Below, in pieces: positions 1 to 8,499 of a stretch of DNA of 64,000 nt. A model generated the notes under the pieces. The model had not been told where the DNA came from, did no database searches, and was given only the letters and a program-made list of their open reading frames with translations. Source of the stretch: Bradyrhizobium centrolobii (lineage in GTDB: Bacteria > Pseudomonadota > Alphaproteobacteria > Rhizobiales > Xanthobacteraceae). Position numbers and translations under genes: made by a program. Location of the stretch: NCBI RefSeq assembly GCF_001641635.1, contig NZ_LUUB01000054.1, positions 1-64,000 on the forward strand, read 5' to 3'. Position 1 is the stretch's first letter. Each line of letters starts with the position of its first letter.

Positions 1-4
1 CGTA

Positions 5-1522
5 GAGCCTGTGAAGCTATTGGATCTGCGGAGATTGGCCGGCAGGGAAATGGCGAGTTGAGTTGATCCGAGGGCTGTGACGAGGCGGACTGTGGGTGCC
101 ACTATGGTTTGGCGAGATGGTGGCCCTGCAGGATGTTGTTGGTGAGCGCGTACCAGAGGACGACGGCGCGGACCTTTTCGATACCGCGGACGGTCAATTG
201 CCGCAGGTCCCAGTTGCGCCAGCGGGCATGTATGCATTCGCAGATCGTACGGGCTCGGTACTGAGCTTTGCCGTCTTCGCTGGCCATGCGAGCACGCCAG
301 GCCAACACGCCCGGACCGTCGCCATGCCGGGGCAAATAAGGATCGACACCGCTCCTGGACTGCGTTGGTGGACAGTAGATGTCGATGCCTTCGCTATGCG
401 CCCACTCGATATCCTCGGCGCTGCAGAAACCGCCATCGACGAGGTGGCGGCGGGGAAAGCGGCCCAGCAGTGATCGCGTTCGTTCCAGCATCGGCCGCAT
501 CAGGCCGCGATCCGATCCATTGTTGTCGACGTCGACCGTGACCACGATCAGCTCGCCCGCCGCGCTGGCCACCTGCACGTTGTAGGCTGGACGAAAGCCG
601 GCATCCGCCATCTTCATCACCCGCGCCTGCGGGTCGGTGGTGGAGGCCCGCGCCTCCTTCGGCTTTTTGCCATTGCCGCCCTTCTCGTCGAGCTGCTTTC
701 GCTTGCGCTTGATCTCGGCCAGCGCCGCTTGCGCCGCCTGCACCCGCTCGCTGCGTTCGCGCGCCGCGCGCTCCCTCGCGGCCCGAATGCGCCGATTGCT
801 GGCTTCCGGATCCGCATCGACCTCGCGCTTGAGCTCCTCCACCACAGCCTGGGCCTGCGCCATCTGCCGATCCAGCGTCGCCTCCCGCCGGAACGATCCG
901 GTCCCCGCATTGGCCCGTATCCGCACCCCGTCCTGGGTCAACTTCTCCAGATCGACCAGCCCCGCCTTGCTCAGCGCCGCCAGATGCTCGCTCAGCAGGC
1001 GGTCGAGCAGGTCGGCACAGCCGACCCGGAAGTCCGACAGCGTGTGATAGTTCATCGACACTCCGCCACATAGCCAGCGATAGACGTCATGGCTCTCGCA
1101 GAGGCGGTCCAGCGCACGCGCGCTGCCCACGCCATCGCTCGTGGCGTAAAGCCAAAGCGCCAGCAGCAGTCGTGGCGATGGCGGCGGATGACCGGGCGTA
1201 TTCTCCCGCGCCTTGACCCGATCCTCAAGCTCGCTCAGGTCCAGCCCCTCAACATAGGCCCAGATCACGCGCGCCGGATGCTCTTGCCCGATCAGGCTCT
1301 CGATATCCACGGCACGCAGTTCGATCTGGTCACGCATCGGCTCGCGCAGCCGCGGCGCTCCAACCGGCTCTGCACCTGCTCGCGGCTTCGCCTGTTCCGG
1401 CAGCTCTCCAAATAGCTCTTCGTCAGCCATCATCCCCTCCGCCGAATCAAGGCACACAGAGAATCACGACGGCCTTGATCTCCGCTACATCCGCCCAGCC
1501 GAAATGAAAGATTCACAGCCTC
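5..1522 (-). mobile_element. IS1182-like insertion sequence, apparently complete
   Basis: One transposase gene lies between imperfect terminal inverted repeats. The left end at 5-21 (GAGCCTGTGAAGCTATT) and the reverse complement of the right end at 1506-1522 (GAGGCTGTGAATCTTTC) match at about 13-14 of 17 positions. Bases 1-4 (CGTA) recur at 1522-1525, consistent with a 3-4 bp target duplication, but only four bases of left flank are visible. The right end abuts a REP-like palindrome that itself begins CGTAGGG. The family is inferred from the transposase; the exact end could be 1521 or 1522. Confidence 0.75.
102..1433 (-). CDS. IS1182-family DDE transposase
   Basis: DDE transposase of about 443 residues that would catalyse cut-and-paste or copying movement of the surrounding element. 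The N-terminal third has the DUF772-type region common to IS5/IS1182 transposases (LLLALWLYATSDGVGSARAL, then YHTLSDFR). A charged Arg/Glu/Lys-rich coiled-coil-like insert follows, then the catalytic core with the candidate acidic residues in TQDGVRIRAN, LVDGGFCSAEDI and a C-terminal ICECIHARWRNWDLRQ segment. The start is placed at the first of two adjacent ATGs directly behind GGAGGGG at 1434-1440; an in-frame ATG at 1457 lies upstream of that site. The frame is intact, so the element may be active. Confidence 0.85.
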   Translation of the reverse strand: MMADEELFGELPEQAKPRAGAEPVGAPRLREPMRDQIELRAVDIESLIGQEHPARVIWAYVEGLDLSELEDRVKARENTPGHPPPSPRLLLALWLYATSDGVGSARALDRLCESHDVYRWLCGGVSMNYHTLSDFRVGCADLLDRLLSEHLAALSKAGLVDLEKLTQDGVRIRANAGTGSFRREATLDRQMAQAQAVVEELKREVDADPEASNRRIRAARERAARERSERVQAAQAALAEIKRKRKQLDEKGGNGKKPKEARASTTDPQARVMKMADAGFRPAYNVQVASAAGELIVVTVDVDNNGSDRGLMRPMLERTRSLLGRFPRRHLVDGGFCSAEDIEWAHSEGIDIYCPPTQSRSGVDPYLPRHGDGPGVLAWRARMASEDGKAQYRARTICECIHARWRNWDLRQLTVRGIEKVRAVVLWYALTNNILQGHHLAKP

Positions 1523-1556
1523 GTAGGGTGGGTTAGCCGAAGGCGTAATCCACCAC
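1522..1556 (+). repeat. REP-like palindrome, copy 1
   Basis: A 35 bp palindromic element: GGTGGGTTAGCC and GGCGTAATCCACC can fold around a GAA loop. It matches the reverse complement of 2128-2162 at 33 of 35 positions. The two copies lie in inverted orientation on either side of a RAYT pseudogene, the usual arrangement of REP sequences around their transposase. The IS element ends at its first bases. Confidence 0.8.
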
Positions 1557-1560
1557 GGGC

Positions 1561-2092
1561 TCACGTCCGCTCTCCGAACTCGCCGACAATCCCGGAGTCG
1601 CCGCCCCAATCCCCGGGAAACAATCCTGTACGGACATCGCGGTGAAACGACGAGTAAGGCCAATCGCGCACCTTCGAGACGTGCCCGTGCTTGACGGGAT
1701 TGTAGTAGCAGTACTCGACGTGGCGCGTAGTCGGCCTCGTTGCGGATGAGATGTTCCCAAAATCGACGTTGTCGGACACCACGTTCGTTCCGTGCCGCGC
1801 GTACGGCGCTCAGTCGCTCGTTCGCTGGGAGTGCTTTGGCGAAACGCGTCTTAATCAGCCGCCAGCGGACCGAGAAATCAGAATCGCCCGGTGGCAGCTG
1901 CAAGATTGCGTGCAGATGATCGGGCAGGACCACAAAGGCATCGATAGCGAACGGATGGCTCCGGCGCGTTGCGGCGACAGCCTCTCGCAATATTTCGATC
2001 TGGGCAGTCAGGAGAGCTTTCCGCCGGTCAAGCAGGTTCACGGTGAAGAACCAACACCCTCCGGGAACGAATGCGCGGCGATAGTTAGACAT
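1561..2092 (-). pseudogene. REP-associated tyrosine transposase (RAYT), frameshifted
   Basis: RAYT/TnpA-REP proteins are single-strand Y1 transposases tied to REP palindromes. The first frame starts MSNYRRAFVPGGCWFFTVNL and carries the HUH metal-binding motif as PDHLHAILQLP, then RFWEHLIRNEADYA. The expected continuation, with the catalytic tyrosine region HVEYCYYNPVKHG and the WPYSSFHRDV end, is in another frame. The frames switch at about 1720-1726 (plus-strand TGGCGC), by one extra base or two missing bases. The frame carrying the HUH motif then runs through nonsense into the IS element. It has the usual family length only if the shift is repaired, so it is called inactive unless the shift is a sequencing error. 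Confidence 0.8.
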
Positions 2093-2127
2093 GGGCGGGA
2101 AATAGCACAACTTTGAGTTGGCTCACA

Positions 2128-2162
2128 GTGGTGGATTACGCCTGCGGCTAATCCACCCTACG
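2128..2162 (-). repeat. REP-like palindrome, copy 2
   Basis: Inverted partner of the element at 1522-1556 (33 of 35 identical on the opposite strand). It lies upstream of the RAYT pseudogene's start, so the two copies bracket that gene. Its own arms, GGTGGATTA and TAATCCACC, are self-complementary. Confidence 0.8.
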
Positions 2163-2283
2163 CGGCTGACATTGTTGACACCCTTGGAACCGCTGTCATC
2201 AAACTGATACACTCGCGCTCTAACGGGCTGGCAGGCCGTCTTGCCGGAGGCGACCGTCCTCCCAAAATCCAGACAAGCGCGCC

Positions 2284-3132
2284 ATGCCCTTCAAATTCAT
2301 CCATCTCACCGACACGCATCTCGCAGGCCCGGGACAACAGCTCTACGGCCTCGATCCGCGCGCCCGGCTGGATGCTGCCATCGCCGACATCAACAAGCAC
2401 CAGTCCGACGCCGCCTTCGCCGTCGTGACCGGCGATCTCACCCATTGGGGCGAGCCTGCGTCCTACGCCAATTTTGCCGAGGCGATGGCCGCGCTGAAAA
2501 TTCCCTACATTGCCATGGTCGGTAATCACGATCGCCGCGTGGCCTGCCTCGACGGGCTGAAGGCGGCGCCGCGCGATCCCAACGGCTTCGTGCAGGGGAC
2601 GCGGACCACGGAGCACGGCCTGTTCGTCTTCCTCGACACGCTGGACGAGACCAGCCATGCCGGCGAGATGTGCGCAAAGCGCTTCAGTTGGCTTGCTAGC
2701 ACGCTCGCCGCGGCGCCCGCCGCTATGCCGTTCGTGGTGTTCATGCATCACCCGCCCTTCCCGGTCGGCGTGCATGCGATGGACGAGATCGCGCTGAAGC
2801 AGAGCGCCGAATTCGCCGAAGTGATCGCGCCCTACCGGTCGCGCATCCGCCATCTCTTCTTCGGCCATGTGCACCGGCCGATTTTCGGCAGCTACGGCAA
2901 GATCCCCTTCTCCACGCTGCGCGGCACCAACCACCAGGTCTGGTTCGAGCTCGATGCGAACGCTCCGCATCTCGCAAGCCACGAGCCGCCGGCCTATGGC
3001 GTGGTGCTGATCGACCAGGAGAACCTGGTCGTGCACAGCCACGACTTCCTCGACACCAGTCTGCGCTTCCCCTTCGCCGCACCGGCGGGAATGGACGACC
3101 GCGACTATGCGCTCAATTTCCCGGCGCGATGA
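2284..3132 (+). CDS. Metallophosphoesterase, cyclic-nucleotide/glycerophosphodiesterase (CpdA/Icc) type
   Basis: Calcineurin-like phosphodiesterase of 282 residues. The full metal-binding set is visible: D10 and H12 in HLTDTH, GD at 50-51, GNHD at 80-83, HH at 155-156 and GHVH at 194-197. There is no signal peptide, so it should act in the cytoplasm. Family members hydrolyse cAMP, phosphonate monoesters or glycerophosphodiesters, and sequence alone does not decide among these. It is the first gene of an operon with an ABC importer of the Ugp type: its stop is one base before the next ATG. The operon context favours cleavage of an imported phosphodiester, which is inference. No strong Shine-Dalgarno sequence was seen before the ATG. 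Confidence 0.85.
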   Translation: MPFKFIHLTDTHLAGPGQQLYGLDPRARLDAAIADINKHQSDAAFAVVTGDLTHWGEPASYANFAEAMAALKIPYIAMVGNHDRRVACLDGLKAAPRDPNGFVQGTRTTEHGLFVFLDTLDETSHAGEMCAKRFSWLASTLAAAPAAMPFVVFMHHPPFPVGVHAMDEIALKQSAEFAEVIAPYRSRIRHLFFGHVHRPIFGSYGKIPFSTLRGTNHQVWFELDANAPHLASHEPPAYGVVLIDQENLVVHSHDFLDTSLRFPFAAPAGMDDRDYALNFPAR

Positions 3133-3133
3133 G

Positions 3134-4084
3134 ATGAGCCTCGCTGAACCCGCGGCTCTCCCGGTCGCGACCTCGGCGCCGCCGCGACTTCATGCTCTCA
3201 GGAGGTTTGCAACCGGCTTCAAGGCCTCGCTGCCGGCCTATCTCCTGCTGCTGCCGTCGCTGGTCTTTCTCGCGCTGTTCACCTATGGCGCAATGGGACG
3301 CGTGTTCGTCGATGCGCTCTACCAGCGCACCACGCCGAAGGCGCCGGTTCGCTTCGTCGGCCTCGACAACATCACGGCGGTGCTCGCCGATCCCTCCTTC
3401 ACCGGCGCGGTCGTCAACAATCTCATCTACGCCGTCGGCACCGCGATCCCCAGCATCGCCCTCGCACTGCTGTTCGCGCTCGCGCTCTCGCGCACCAACG
3501 CGGTGACCAGTGCGCTGCGCGCTGCGCTGTTCCTGCCGGTGCTGATCCCGATGGTCGCGGCGTCCGCGCTATTCCTGTTCATCTTCCTGCCCAATGTCGG
3601 GCTACTCGACTACTACATCGGCCGGCTGCTTCCGGTGCTGCCGAACTGGCTCGGCGACCCCGACATCGCGCTCTACGCGATCATGGTGATCACGATCTGG
3701 AAGAACGCCGGCTACTACATGCTGTTCTTCCTCGCCGGCCTGCAGGCGGTGCCGGAGGATGTCATGGAGGCGGCGCATCTCGACGGCGCCGGACCATTCA
3801 TGCGCCTGCGCTACATCATCCTGCCGGAGCTGCGCCCGACCTTCCTGTTCGTCACCGTGATCGCCACGCTCAATGCGGTAACGCAGGTCGACCACGTCTT
3901 CGTCATGACCAAGGGCGGTCCGTCGAACGCCACCAATCTCGTGCTGTTCTACATCTATGAGCAGGCGGTGGAGCATTACGACATCGGCAAGGCTTCGGCG
4001 GCGACGCTGCTGACGCTCGCGGCGCTGATGGCCCTGACCGCGCTCTCCTTCCGCACGCTCGCGAACCGGGATGGTGGGCCATGA
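3134..4084 (+). CDS. ABC sugar/glycerol-phosphate-type permease (UgpA/MalF-like)
   Basis: Inner-membrane permease of 316 residues from the carbohydrate-uptake family 1 of ABC importers. Several hydrophobic segments are visible, starting at LPAYLLLLPSLVFLALF. The EAA-type loop that docks the ATPase is present as EAAHLDGAGPFMRLRYIILP. The ATG at 3134 is preferred because it follows the previous stop by one base; an in-frame ATG upstream would lie inside the phosphoesterase gene. It overlaps the next permease by four bases (ATGA), indicating translational coupling. Substrate is not determined; UgpA resemblance suggests glycerol-3-phosphate or a related phosphodiester or sugar. Confidence 0.85.
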   Translation: MSLAEPAALPVATSAPPRLHALRRFATGFKASLPAYLLLLPSLVFLALFTYGAMGRVFVDALYQRTTPKAPVRFVGLDNITAVLADPSFTGAVVNNLIYAVGTAIPSIALALLFALALSRTNAVTSALRAALFLPVLIPMVAASALFLFIFLPNVGLLDYYIGRLLPVLPNWLGDPDIALYAIMVITIWKNAGYYMLFFLAGLQAVPEDVMEAAHLDGAGPFMRLRYIILPELRPTFLFVTVIATLNAVTQVDHVFVMTKGGPSNATNLVLFYIYEQAVEHYDIGKASAATLLTLAALMALTALSFRTLANRDGGP

Positions 4085-4950
4085 AGCTGTTCAACGCGCT
4101 GTTCAAGGACGCCCCGCTCGCCACCCGCAACGAGATCACGCCAAAGCTCGGCTTCGCGCTGACGGTGCTGCTCGCGATCGTCTGGCTCATCCCGTTCCTG
4201 TGGATGGGCGTGGCGACGTTGCGGCCGCCGTCGGACGGCATCAACCTCATGGCCGAGCTGATGCCGAGCCTGAAGCCGACGCTCGACAACATCAGGGACG
4301 CCTGGGAGATCGGCGATTTCCCGCGCTACTTCCTCAACACCGCGTTCATCTGCACCGGCATCCTGCTCGTGCAGTTCGTGACGATCACGCTGGCGGGCTT
4401 TGCCTTCGCGCGCCTCGCCTTCGCCGGCAAGACGCTGATCTTCTATTTGTTCCTGATGCAGCTCATGCTGGTGCCAGTGCTGCTGATCGTGCCGAACTTG
4501 AGGCTCGTGGCGCAGCTCGGCCTCTATGACAAGCTCACCGGCGTCATGATGCCGTTCTTCGCCTCGGCCTTCGGCACCTTCCTGATGCGACAGGCCTTTG
4601 AGGCTATACCGACCGAGCTCGAGGACGCAGCGCTGATCGATGGTGCAGGCCTCTTTCAGCGCATCCGCCACATCTACGTGCCGTTGTCGCTGCCGAGCTT
4701 CTCCGCCTTCGCCATCATCTCGGTGACCAGCCACTGGAACGACTTCCTCTGGCCGCTGATGGTGATCAATTCGCCGGACAAGCGGCCGCTCACGGTCGGA
4801 CTGTCCGTCTTCACCGCCACGGCCGAGGGCACCCAGGCCTGGGGCACGATCGCCGCGGGCACGCTCATGGTGATCGCGCCGCTGCTCATCACCTTCCTGA
4901 TCTTCCAGAAGCGTTTCATCAGCTCTTTCGTCACCTCAGGCATCAAATAG
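4081..4950 (+). CDS. ABC sugar/glycerol-phosphate-type permease (UgpE/MalG-like)
   Basis: Second permease of 289 residues, the MalG/UgpE partner of the preceding gene. Hydrophobic segments begin at LGFALTVLLAIVWLIPFLW, and the ATPase-docking EAA loop is ELEDAALIDGAGLFQRIRHI. The C-terminus (FLIFQKRFISSFVTSGIK) is typical of the subfamily. Its start overlaps the stop of the first permease (ATGA at 4081-4084), so the two are probably made together and form the membrane channel as a heterodimer. Eleven bases separate it from the binding-protein gene. Confidence 0.88.
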   Translation: MKLFNALFKDAPLATRNEITPKLGFALTVLLAIVWLIPFLWMGVATLRPPSDGINLMAELMPSLKPTLDNIRDAWEIGDFPRYFLNTAFICTGILLVQFVTITLAGFAFARLAFAGKTLIFYLFLMQLMLVPVLLIVPNLRLVAQLGLYDKLTGVMMPFFASAFGTFLMRQAFEAIPTELEDAALIDGAGLFQRIRHIYVPLSLPSFSAFAIISVTSHWNDFLWPLMVINSPDKRPLTVGLSVFTATAEGTQAWGTIAAGTLMVIAPLLITFLIFQKRFISSFVTSGIK

Positions 4951-4961
4951 GAGATTTTTCG

Positions 4962-6281
4962 ATGCTGTTCTCCCGCAGGCTCATGCTTGGCCTCGCCATG
5001 GCAGGCGCCCTCGCCTTCCCGGCGATGGCCGAAGGTCCGACCGAGATCGACCTGTTCTTCCCCGTGCCCGTCGACGGCAAGCTTGCGCGCGACATGGGCA
5101 CGCTGATCAAGGAGTTCAACGAGACCCATCCGGACATCAAGGCGACCGCCGTCTATACCGGCTCCTATGACGACACGCTGATCAAGACGCGCGCTGCGAT
5201 CAAGGCCGGCAAGCCGCCCGCCGCCGTGATCATGTCGGCGAACTTCCTGCTCGATATGCAGATCGAGAACGAGCTCACCAATCTCGATTCCCTGATCGCC
5301 GCGGACGGCACCACCAAGGAGCAATTCCTCGGCCAGTTCTTCCCGGCGCTGCAGGGCAATGCGGTGATCAACCGCTCGGTCTACGGCGTGCCCTTCCACA
5401 ACTCGACGCCGCTGCTCTACATCAATGCCGATCAGGCCAAGGAAGCCGGCCTCGATCCGAACAAGCCGCCGCAGACCTGGGCGGAGCTCACCGACTGGGC
5501 CAAGAAGCTCACCAAGCGTGAGGGCGACAAGGTCACCCGCTGGGGCATCGCCATCCCCTGCGCCTATGACTATTGCGGCTGGATGATGGAAACGCTCACC
5601 ATGACTAATGGCGGGCGCTACTACAACGAGGAGTTCGGCGGCGAGGTCTATTACGACACGCCCTCGATGCTCGGCGCGCTTACCTGGTGGAACGACCTCA
5701 TTGCCAAGCACAAGGTCCATGCGCCGGGCGCCACGCCCGGTCCGGCCGTCAGCACATCCTTCATCTCCGGCAATGCCGCGATGATGATGCTGTCGACGGG
5801 CTCGCTGACCTATGTGCGCGACAACGCCAAGTTCAACTACAAGGTCGCCTTCATCCCGCGCAACGTCCGCAATGCCGTGCCGATCGGCGGCGCCTCGCTG
5901 ATCATTCCGGCGGGCCTCGAGGCCGACAAGCAGAAGGCCGCCTGGACGCTGATCAAGTGGATGACATCGCCGGAGAAGAGCGCCTGGTGGAGCCGCGCCA
6001 CCGGCTACTTCGCGCCCAACATGGCCGCCTACAAGACGCCTGACATGGTCGACTTCCTGGGCAAGAACCCGGACGCCAAGACCGCCGTCGAGCAGCTCGA
6101 CGTCGCAAAGCCCTGGTTCGCCACCTACAAGACCGTGCCGGTCCGCAAGACCCTCGAGGACGAGGTGATGCTGGTCCTGAACGGCAAGAAGCAGCCGAAG
6201 GAGGCGCTCGCCGCCGCCCAGAAGGCCGCCGACGAGCTGCTCAAGCCGTACAATGCGGAGACGTCGCTGAAGCTGCCCTGA
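4962..6281 (+). CDS. ABC transporter solute-binding protein (UgpB-like, family 1)
   Basis: Periplasmic binding protein of 439 residues that would deliver substrate to the two permeases upstream. A Sec signal peptide is clear: RR, a hydrophobic stretch, and probable cleavage after AMA at residue 23. The mature protein has the family 1 layout, with segments such as FHNSTPLLYINADQAKEAGL and FISGNAAMMMLSTGS. A good ribosome binding site (TAGGAG) precedes the ATG. It ends the operon, just before a strong hairpin terminator. No ATP-binding subunit gene (UgpC/MalK type) lies in the operon, so the system must borrow one or the gene lies elsewhere. Confidence 0.88.
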   Translation: MLFSRRLMLGLAMAGALAFPAMAEGPTEIDLFFPVPVDGKLARDMGTLIKEFNETHPDIKATAVYTGSYDDTLIKTRAAIKAGKPPAAVIMSANFLLDMQIENELTNLDSLIAADGTTKEQFLGQFFPALQGNAVINRSVYGVPFHNSTPLLYINADQAKEAGLDPNKPPQTWAELTDWAKKLTKREGDKVTRWGIAIPCAYDYCGWMMETLTMTNGGRYYNEEFGGEVYYDTPSMLGALTWWNDLIAKHKVHAPGATPGPAVSTSFISGNAAMMMLSTGSLTYVRDNAKFNYKVAFIPRNVRNAVPIGGASLIIPAGLEADKQKAAWTLIKWMTSPEKSAWWSRATGYFAPNMAAYKTPDMVDFLGKNPDAKTAVEQLDVAKPWFATYKTVPVRKTLEDEVMLVLNGKKQPKEALAAAQKAADELLKPYNAETSLKLP

Positions 6282-6307
6282 GGCCGGCTGCATACGCAAA
6301 CAAGCTC

Positions 6308-6340
6308 CGGCGCTCCGCGATGCGGGGCGCCGTTTCTTTT
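6308..6340 (+). terminator. Rho-independent terminator after the ABC operon
   Basis: CGGCGCTCCGC and GCGGGGCGCCG pair around a GAT loop (6308-6332) and are followed by TTTCTTTT. It lies 26 bases after the binding-protein stop, between two converging genes. Confidence 0.85.
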
Positions 6341-6357
6341 GGAAGGCGCAGGCCCGC

Positions 6358-7353
6358 TCAGATCGTCACGACGATCTTGCCGAACTGCGTGTTTGACTCG
6401 AGGAAACGATGCGCCTCGACGATCTCCTCGAACGGAAACGTCCTGGCGATGATCGGCTTCAATGTACCGTCCGACAGCCCGTCGAGGATGAACGCCTTCG
6501 CCCGCGCAAGCCGCGCGGGATCACGGAGGATCTCGTGCACGAGATAGCCGCGCAGGATGAGGCTCTTGCTCAGCACGTGGAAGAGCGGGAACGGTGTCGG
6601 CTCGGGACTCAGTCCGCCATATTCGATGAGAATGCCGCCCGGCGTCATGGCCGCGGTCAGCGGCTCGAACGCTGGCCCGCCGACCGCGTCGAACACCACT
6701 CGGACACCATCTGAGCCCGCGGTATCCTGTAGCCGCGATCGAATGTCCTGTTCGGTCGACGCGATGACGTCGGCGGCACCCACATCGAGCAAGGACCGCC
6801 TCTTGATCGAGCTCCGCGTCACCGCGATCGGTCTCGCGCCGATCCGGTTCGCGATCTGAATGGCGGCAAGGCCGACGCTGCTCGATGCCGCCGTGATGAC
6901 GACGGCTTCCCCTCGCCCGAGCCCGGCGATGTCGACCAGCGCCCCGAACGCCGTGAGATATTGCATCCACGCCGCAGCCGCCGCTTCGAAGCCGAGCTCG
7001 GACGGGTGCTTCACGACGAGCTCCGCTGGGAACGTCGCGAGCTCGCCATAAGCCGGCCATCGCACCATCGACACGGGCGGCACGATGCTGACGGCCTCGC
7101 CCGGCATAACGCCGGTCACATCTTCGCCGACCACTTCAACGGTGCCCGCGGCCTCTAGACCAAGGCCCGAGGGAAACGTCGCCGTTTCGATATAGGTGCC
7201 CGCCCGCAACAGCGCTTCCGCACGGTTCAGCCCCAGCGCCTTGACCCGGATCTGAACCTCGCCCCGTGCCGGTGGAGGCACGTTGACGGTTTCGATCTGC
7301 AGCACCTCGGGACCGCCAAGCCGGTGAAAGCGAACGACGCGAGCCATGGACAT
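6358..7353 (-). CDS. Zinc-free medium-chain reductase, NADPH:quinone oxidoreductase family
   Basis: Cytosolic NAD(P)H-dependent oxidoreductase of 331 residues. The N-terminal GroES-like domain has LGLEAAGTVEVVGEDV, followed by a Rossmann fold with the quinone-reductase form of the nucleotide motif (ITAASSSVGLAAIQIA). The zinc-ligand cysteines of classical alcohol dehydrogenases are absent, which argues for the QOR/crotonyl-reductase branch. The physiological substrate is unknown. It is transcribed divergently from a LysR gene about 100 bases away, the classic arrangement of a LysR regulator and its target. The terminator of the ABC operon lies just past its stop. Confidence 0.85.
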   Translation of the reverse strand: MSMARVVRFHRLGGPEVLQIETVNVPPPARGEVQIRVKALGLNRAEALLRAGTYIETATFPSGLGLEAAGTVEVVGEDVTGVMPGEAVSIVPPVSMVRWPAYGELATFPAELVVKHPSELGFEAAAAAWMQYLTAFGALVDIAGLGRGEAVVITAASSSVGLAAIQIANRIGARPIAVTRSSIKRRSLLDVGAADVIASTEQDIRSRLQDTAGSDGVRVVFDAVGGPAFEPLTAAMTPGGILIEYGGLSPEPTPFPLFHVLSKSLILRGYLVHEILRDPARLARAKAFILDGLSDGTLKPIIARTFPFEEIVEAHRFLESNTQFGKIVVTI

Positions 7354-7451
7354 ACTCCAAAACAGTTGAATTGAATGAAGCTATGCCAGCGGCGCTCCTG
7401 CCGGATAAATCACGCCGCAGGCCGAACAATCGAAACCAGGAGTTTATAATC

Positions 7452-8351
7452 ATGGACCGCCTGACCAGCATGGCCGTGTTCGTCAAGGCCGTCGATCTGG
7501 GCTCGTTCGCCGCCGCGGCCGACGCCTTCGAGATGTCCGGGCCAATGGTCGGCAAGCATGTCCGTTTCCTCGAACAGCGCCTCGGCGTCCGCCTCCTCAA
7601 CCGCACCACGCGACGCCAGAGCCTGACGGAGGCCGGACAGGCTTATTATGAGCGATGCCGCGCCGTGCTCACCGAAGCGGAGGCCGCCGATGCTGCCGCT
7701 TCTGACCAGCTGACCGAACCGCGCGGCAGGCTGCGCGTGACCATGCCCGCTCTGCTAGGGCGGCATTGCATCGCTCCTTTGCTATTGAAGCTCGCCCGGA
7801 AATATCCGCAGCTGGAGCTCGATCTCTCGTTCGGAGATCCGATCGCGAACCTCATCGACGCCGGCTACGATCTGGCAATCCGGACTGGCGACCTCGACGA
7901 CCAATCCGGCGTGATCGCGCGGCGCATCGCCAGCCAGAGAATGGTGGTCTGCGGCTCGCGATCCTACCTGCGCGCCAACGGCAAACCGAAATCGATCGAT
8001 GATCTCGGCCAGCACCAGGCGGTCATCTATCGCCGCTCCGGGCGCGTGCGGCCTTGGCTGTTCCCCTGCGAAGGTCAGTCCCCGTGCGAGGTCGTGCCAA
8101 CCGGCCGGCTGCGGCTCGACGATCTCGACGCCATCGCCGATGCCGCAACGCGGGGGATGGGCCTTGCCTGGCTGCCCTATTGGCTCGTCCGCGAACGCCT
8201 CCGCTCTGGCGCGCTCGTCACCCTCTTCGAGGGCCAGCCGGAATTCCTCTACGATTGCCACGCCCTCTGGCCGCGCTCGCCCCAGTTGCCGCCGAAGGTT
8301 CGCGCCGCCGTGGACACCCTGGCGGCCGCCCTGCCGAAGCTCATGACCTGA
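7452..8351 (+). CDS. LysR-family transcriptional regulator
   Basis: Regulator of 299 residues with an N-terminal winged helix-turn-helix (MDRLTSMAVFVKAVDLGSFA, then RFLEQRLGVRLLNRTTRRQ) and a C-terminal effector-binding domain (LRVTMPALLGRHCIAPLL). The ATG at 7452 follows AGGAG with normal spacing and gives the canonical family N-terminus; an in-frame ATG at 7371 would add 27 atypical residues. It diverges from the quinone-oxidoreductase-like gene and probably regulates that gene and itself from the 98 bp between them. The last codons lie in a short tandem duplication (8336-8382). Confidence 0.9.
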   Translation: MDRLTSMAVFVKAVDLGSFAAAADAFEMSGPMVGKHVRFLEQRLGVRLLNRTTRRQSLTEAGQAYYERCRAVLTEAEAADAAASDQLTEPRGRLRVTMPALLGRHCIAPLLLKLARKYPQLELDLSFGDPIANLIDAGYDLAIRTGDLDDQSGVIARRIASQRMVVCGSRSYLRANGKPKSIDDLGQHQAVIYRRSGRVRPWLFPCEGQSPCEVVPTGRLRLDDLDAIADAATRGMGLAWLPYWLVRERLRSGALVTLFEGQPEFLYDCHALWPRSPQLPPKVRAAVDTLAAALPKLMT

Positions 8352-8382
8352 CGGGGGATGAAGCTCATGACCTGACGGGGGA
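8336..8382 (+). repeat. Two-copy 24 bp tandem repeat spanning the LysR stop
   Basis: GAAGCTCATGACCTGACGGG plus GGA occurs at 8336-8358 and again at 8360-8382. The first copy holds the last sense codons and TGA stop of the LysR gene; the second repeats the same stop context downstream. It looks like a recent slippage or unequal-crossover duplication. Confidence 0.85.
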
Positions 8383-8499
8383 CAAGGCCCATTAACCTCT
8401 CGTCCACCATTCCGCCCGGCCCTCCGCCGGTAACCACGACAATTAACAGACCGTCAATGTGACCCCGACAAGTCTAGCGGTCTTACGGGGGATTTTGCC

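Noticed and set aside
4674..6299. A 541-codon open frame antisense to the binding-protein gene
   Set aside because: Composition is that of a GC-bias shadow (RR, HR and LG runs); the plus-strand gene has a signal peptide, RBS and family pattern.
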